DNA of 14,250 bases from an uncultured Corynebacterium sp. (lineage in GTDB: Bacteria; Actinomycetota; Actinomycetes; Mycobacteriales; Mycobacteriaceae), in assembly GCF_937999985.1 (NCBI RefSeq), contig NZ_CALLDG010000134.1, positions 1 through 14,250 of the forward strand, written 5' to 3'. Within the stretch, counting starts at the first letter, position 1. Each line of letters opens with the position of its first letter. Both the position numbers and the translations under genes were made by a program. Below, in pieces: positions 13,079 to 14,250 of the stretch. A model generated the notes under the pieces. It was given only the letters and a program-made list of their open reading frames with translations, had not been told where the DNA came from and searched no databases.

Positions 13079-14250
13079 CTACGCCCGGGCAGCCGCAAGC
13101 TGACGGCGTCGTAAATAATAGGCAGGAATCCACAGCAGAGCGCCACAGGCGGCCATAGCCGCACCGGCGAGCGCAGGGGTTGAATAACCATAACCAGCGG
13201 CGATGACGGCACCGCCGACCGCAGCTCCCGCCGCATTGGCCATGTTCAACGCAGAGTGGTTAAGCGCCGCGGCGAGGGTCTGCGCCTCGCCCGCCACATC
13301 CATCAGGCGGGTCTGCAGGTTCGGCACCAGGGTGGAGCCCAACAAGCCGATCACACCGAAGTTGATGATGCCCGCCACCGCGTTGTGGGACAGGAAGTAA
13401 AAGGCGGAGAGGACGACGATCAGGGACAATAAGGTGCCGAGGATCGCGTACTCCAAGTTCCGGTCGGCCAACACACCGCCGATATACGTGCCGATGACCA
13501 TGCCGATGCCGTAGACCATCAGCGGAATCCAGATGAGGTTTCCGTTGAAGCCCGCGTTCTCCGTGAGCGTCCAAGAGATATAGGTGTAAACCGCGAACAT
13601 GCCACCGAAGCCGACGGTGCCGATGGCGAGGGTCATGAGTACCTGCGAGTTCACCAGCGCGCCGAGCTCCGTCAGTGGCTTCGTGCGCGGCATCAGCGTC
13701 ATGTGCGGCACCGTGAACCACAGGGCGACGAAGGTGACCACGCCGATAGCCGCGACCATCGCGAAGGCCGCGTTCCAGCCGAAGGTGGAGCCCAGCCACT
13801 GCGCGATCGGCACGCCGATGACGGTGGCGATGGAAAGCCCCATGCCCGTCAGCGCCACGGCTTTACCGCGCTTGCCGTTCGGCGCCATGGACGCGGCGAT
13901 CAGCGCCGTGACGGAGAAGTACGCGCCGTGCGGGAAGCCCGCGATGAAGCGGGAGAGCATCAGGATCCCATAGGAATGCGCGAAGACACTCAGGCCGTTG
14001 CCGATCACGAAGGCGCCCATCAGCAGCAGCGCCAAGCGGCGGCGCGGGATGGAACCTGTAAGGGTGGTAATCAGCGGAGCGCCGATGACTACACCCAGCG
14101 CGTAAGCGGAAATCACGTGGCCGGCCTGATCCTCCGAGATGGAGAAGTCCTCCGCGATGAGGTTCAGCAGCCCCATCGCCACAAACTCCGTGGTGCCGAT
14201 GCCGAAACCGCCCAGGGCCATCGCCACCATGGCGATGTAACGGTGGCGGG
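13079..14250 (-). CDS. MFS drug/sugar efflux transporter, AraJ-like (5' end outside window)
   Basis: This proton-linked exporter is of the major facilitator superfamily, DHA1 AraJ/NepI-like branch, in the cytoplasmic membrane. The visible frame continues past the ATG at 14230 to the window edge, and the residues before that Met (RHRYIA) lead smoothly into the first membrane segment, so the true start is outside. About twelve membrane segments are expected and nearly all are visible. Typical features are TTEFVAMGLL in the first helix, GSIPRRR in the loop after helix 2, RFIAGFPHGAYFSV in helix 4, and a glycine-rich helix 5 (GMGLSIATVIGVPIA). The C-terminus ends in RRRQ and Ala-rich residues. 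The substrate cannot be assigned; such proteins export sugars, purines, arabinose-like compounds or drugs. The 59-nt gap to xthA has no clear terminator. Confidence 0.9.
   Translation of the reverse strand, partial: RHRYIAMVAMALGGFGIGTTEFVAMGLLNLIAEDFSISEDQAGHVISAYALGVVIGAPLITTLTGSIPRRRLALLLMGAFVIGNGLSVFAHSYGILMLSRFIAGFPHGAYFSVTALIAASMAPNGKRGKAVALTGMGLSIATVIGVPIAQWLGSTFGWNAAFAMVAAIGVVTFVALWFTVPHMTLMPRTKPLTELGALVNSQVLMTLAIGTVGFGGMFAVYTYISWTLTENAGFNGNLIWIPLMVYGIGMVIGTYIGGVLADRNLEYAILGTLLSLIVVLSAFYFLSHNAVAGIINFGVIGLLGSTLVPNLQTRLMDVAGEAQTLAAALNHSALNMANAAGAAVGGAVIAAGYGYSTPALAGAAMAACGALLWIPAYYLRRRQLAAARA

Overview
The window looks like chromosome of a high-GC Gram-positive bacterium, most probably a Corynebacterium. 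The evidence is the overall base composition, many short or overlapping gene junctions, TANNNT hexamers placed just upstream of start codons, a lipoprotein-type solute-binding protein, and cytoplasmic-membrane proteins with long Gln/Pro/Asn/Gly tails like those common in Corynebacteriales. The species cannot be fixed from the sequence alone. Apart from one gene at the left end, and a possible gene tail before it, everything is on the minus strand.

Left region (1-4634). A plus-strand gene encodes a 420-residue protein of unknown function built from two similar halves separated by a charged Ala/Glu/Lys-rich stretch. It ends in a 4-nt overlap with the convergent minus-strand genes. Those form a cluster of four unrecognised membrane proteins, in transcription order: a bitopic protein with a degenerate J-like domain that lacks HPD, a bitopic protein with a small two-cysteine ectodomain, a four-pass protein with Q/N/P/G-rich tails containing a 39-bp tandem repeat, and a shorter four-pass paralogue. 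A clear intrinsic terminator lies between the two paralogues. This cluster is the most novel part of the window.

Middle region (4684-8870). A compact three-gene ABC importer operon (lipoprotein binding protein, permease, single-domain ATPase) resembles the CUT2 ribose/fructose type, substrate unknown. Upstream of it is adenosine deaminase, which converts adenosine to inosine. The two sit side by side, so a link through nucleosides or pentoses is possible but unproven.

Right region (8918-14250). This holds a YihY-type membrane protein, then an operon of exonuclease III (xthA), a TRIC-type channel homologue and tryptophanyl-tRNA synthetase (trpS), closed by a 12-bp perfect hairpin. An AraJ-like MFS exporter runs off the right edge, so its N-terminus is missing.

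Several starts differ from the longest open frame. trpS starts at 11146, the YihY gene probably at a TTG at 10000, the two-cysteine protein at 3776, and add probably at 8870. No tRNA, rRNA, CRISPR array, insertion sequence or phage gene was seen. No gene-free stretch exceeds about 100 bases.
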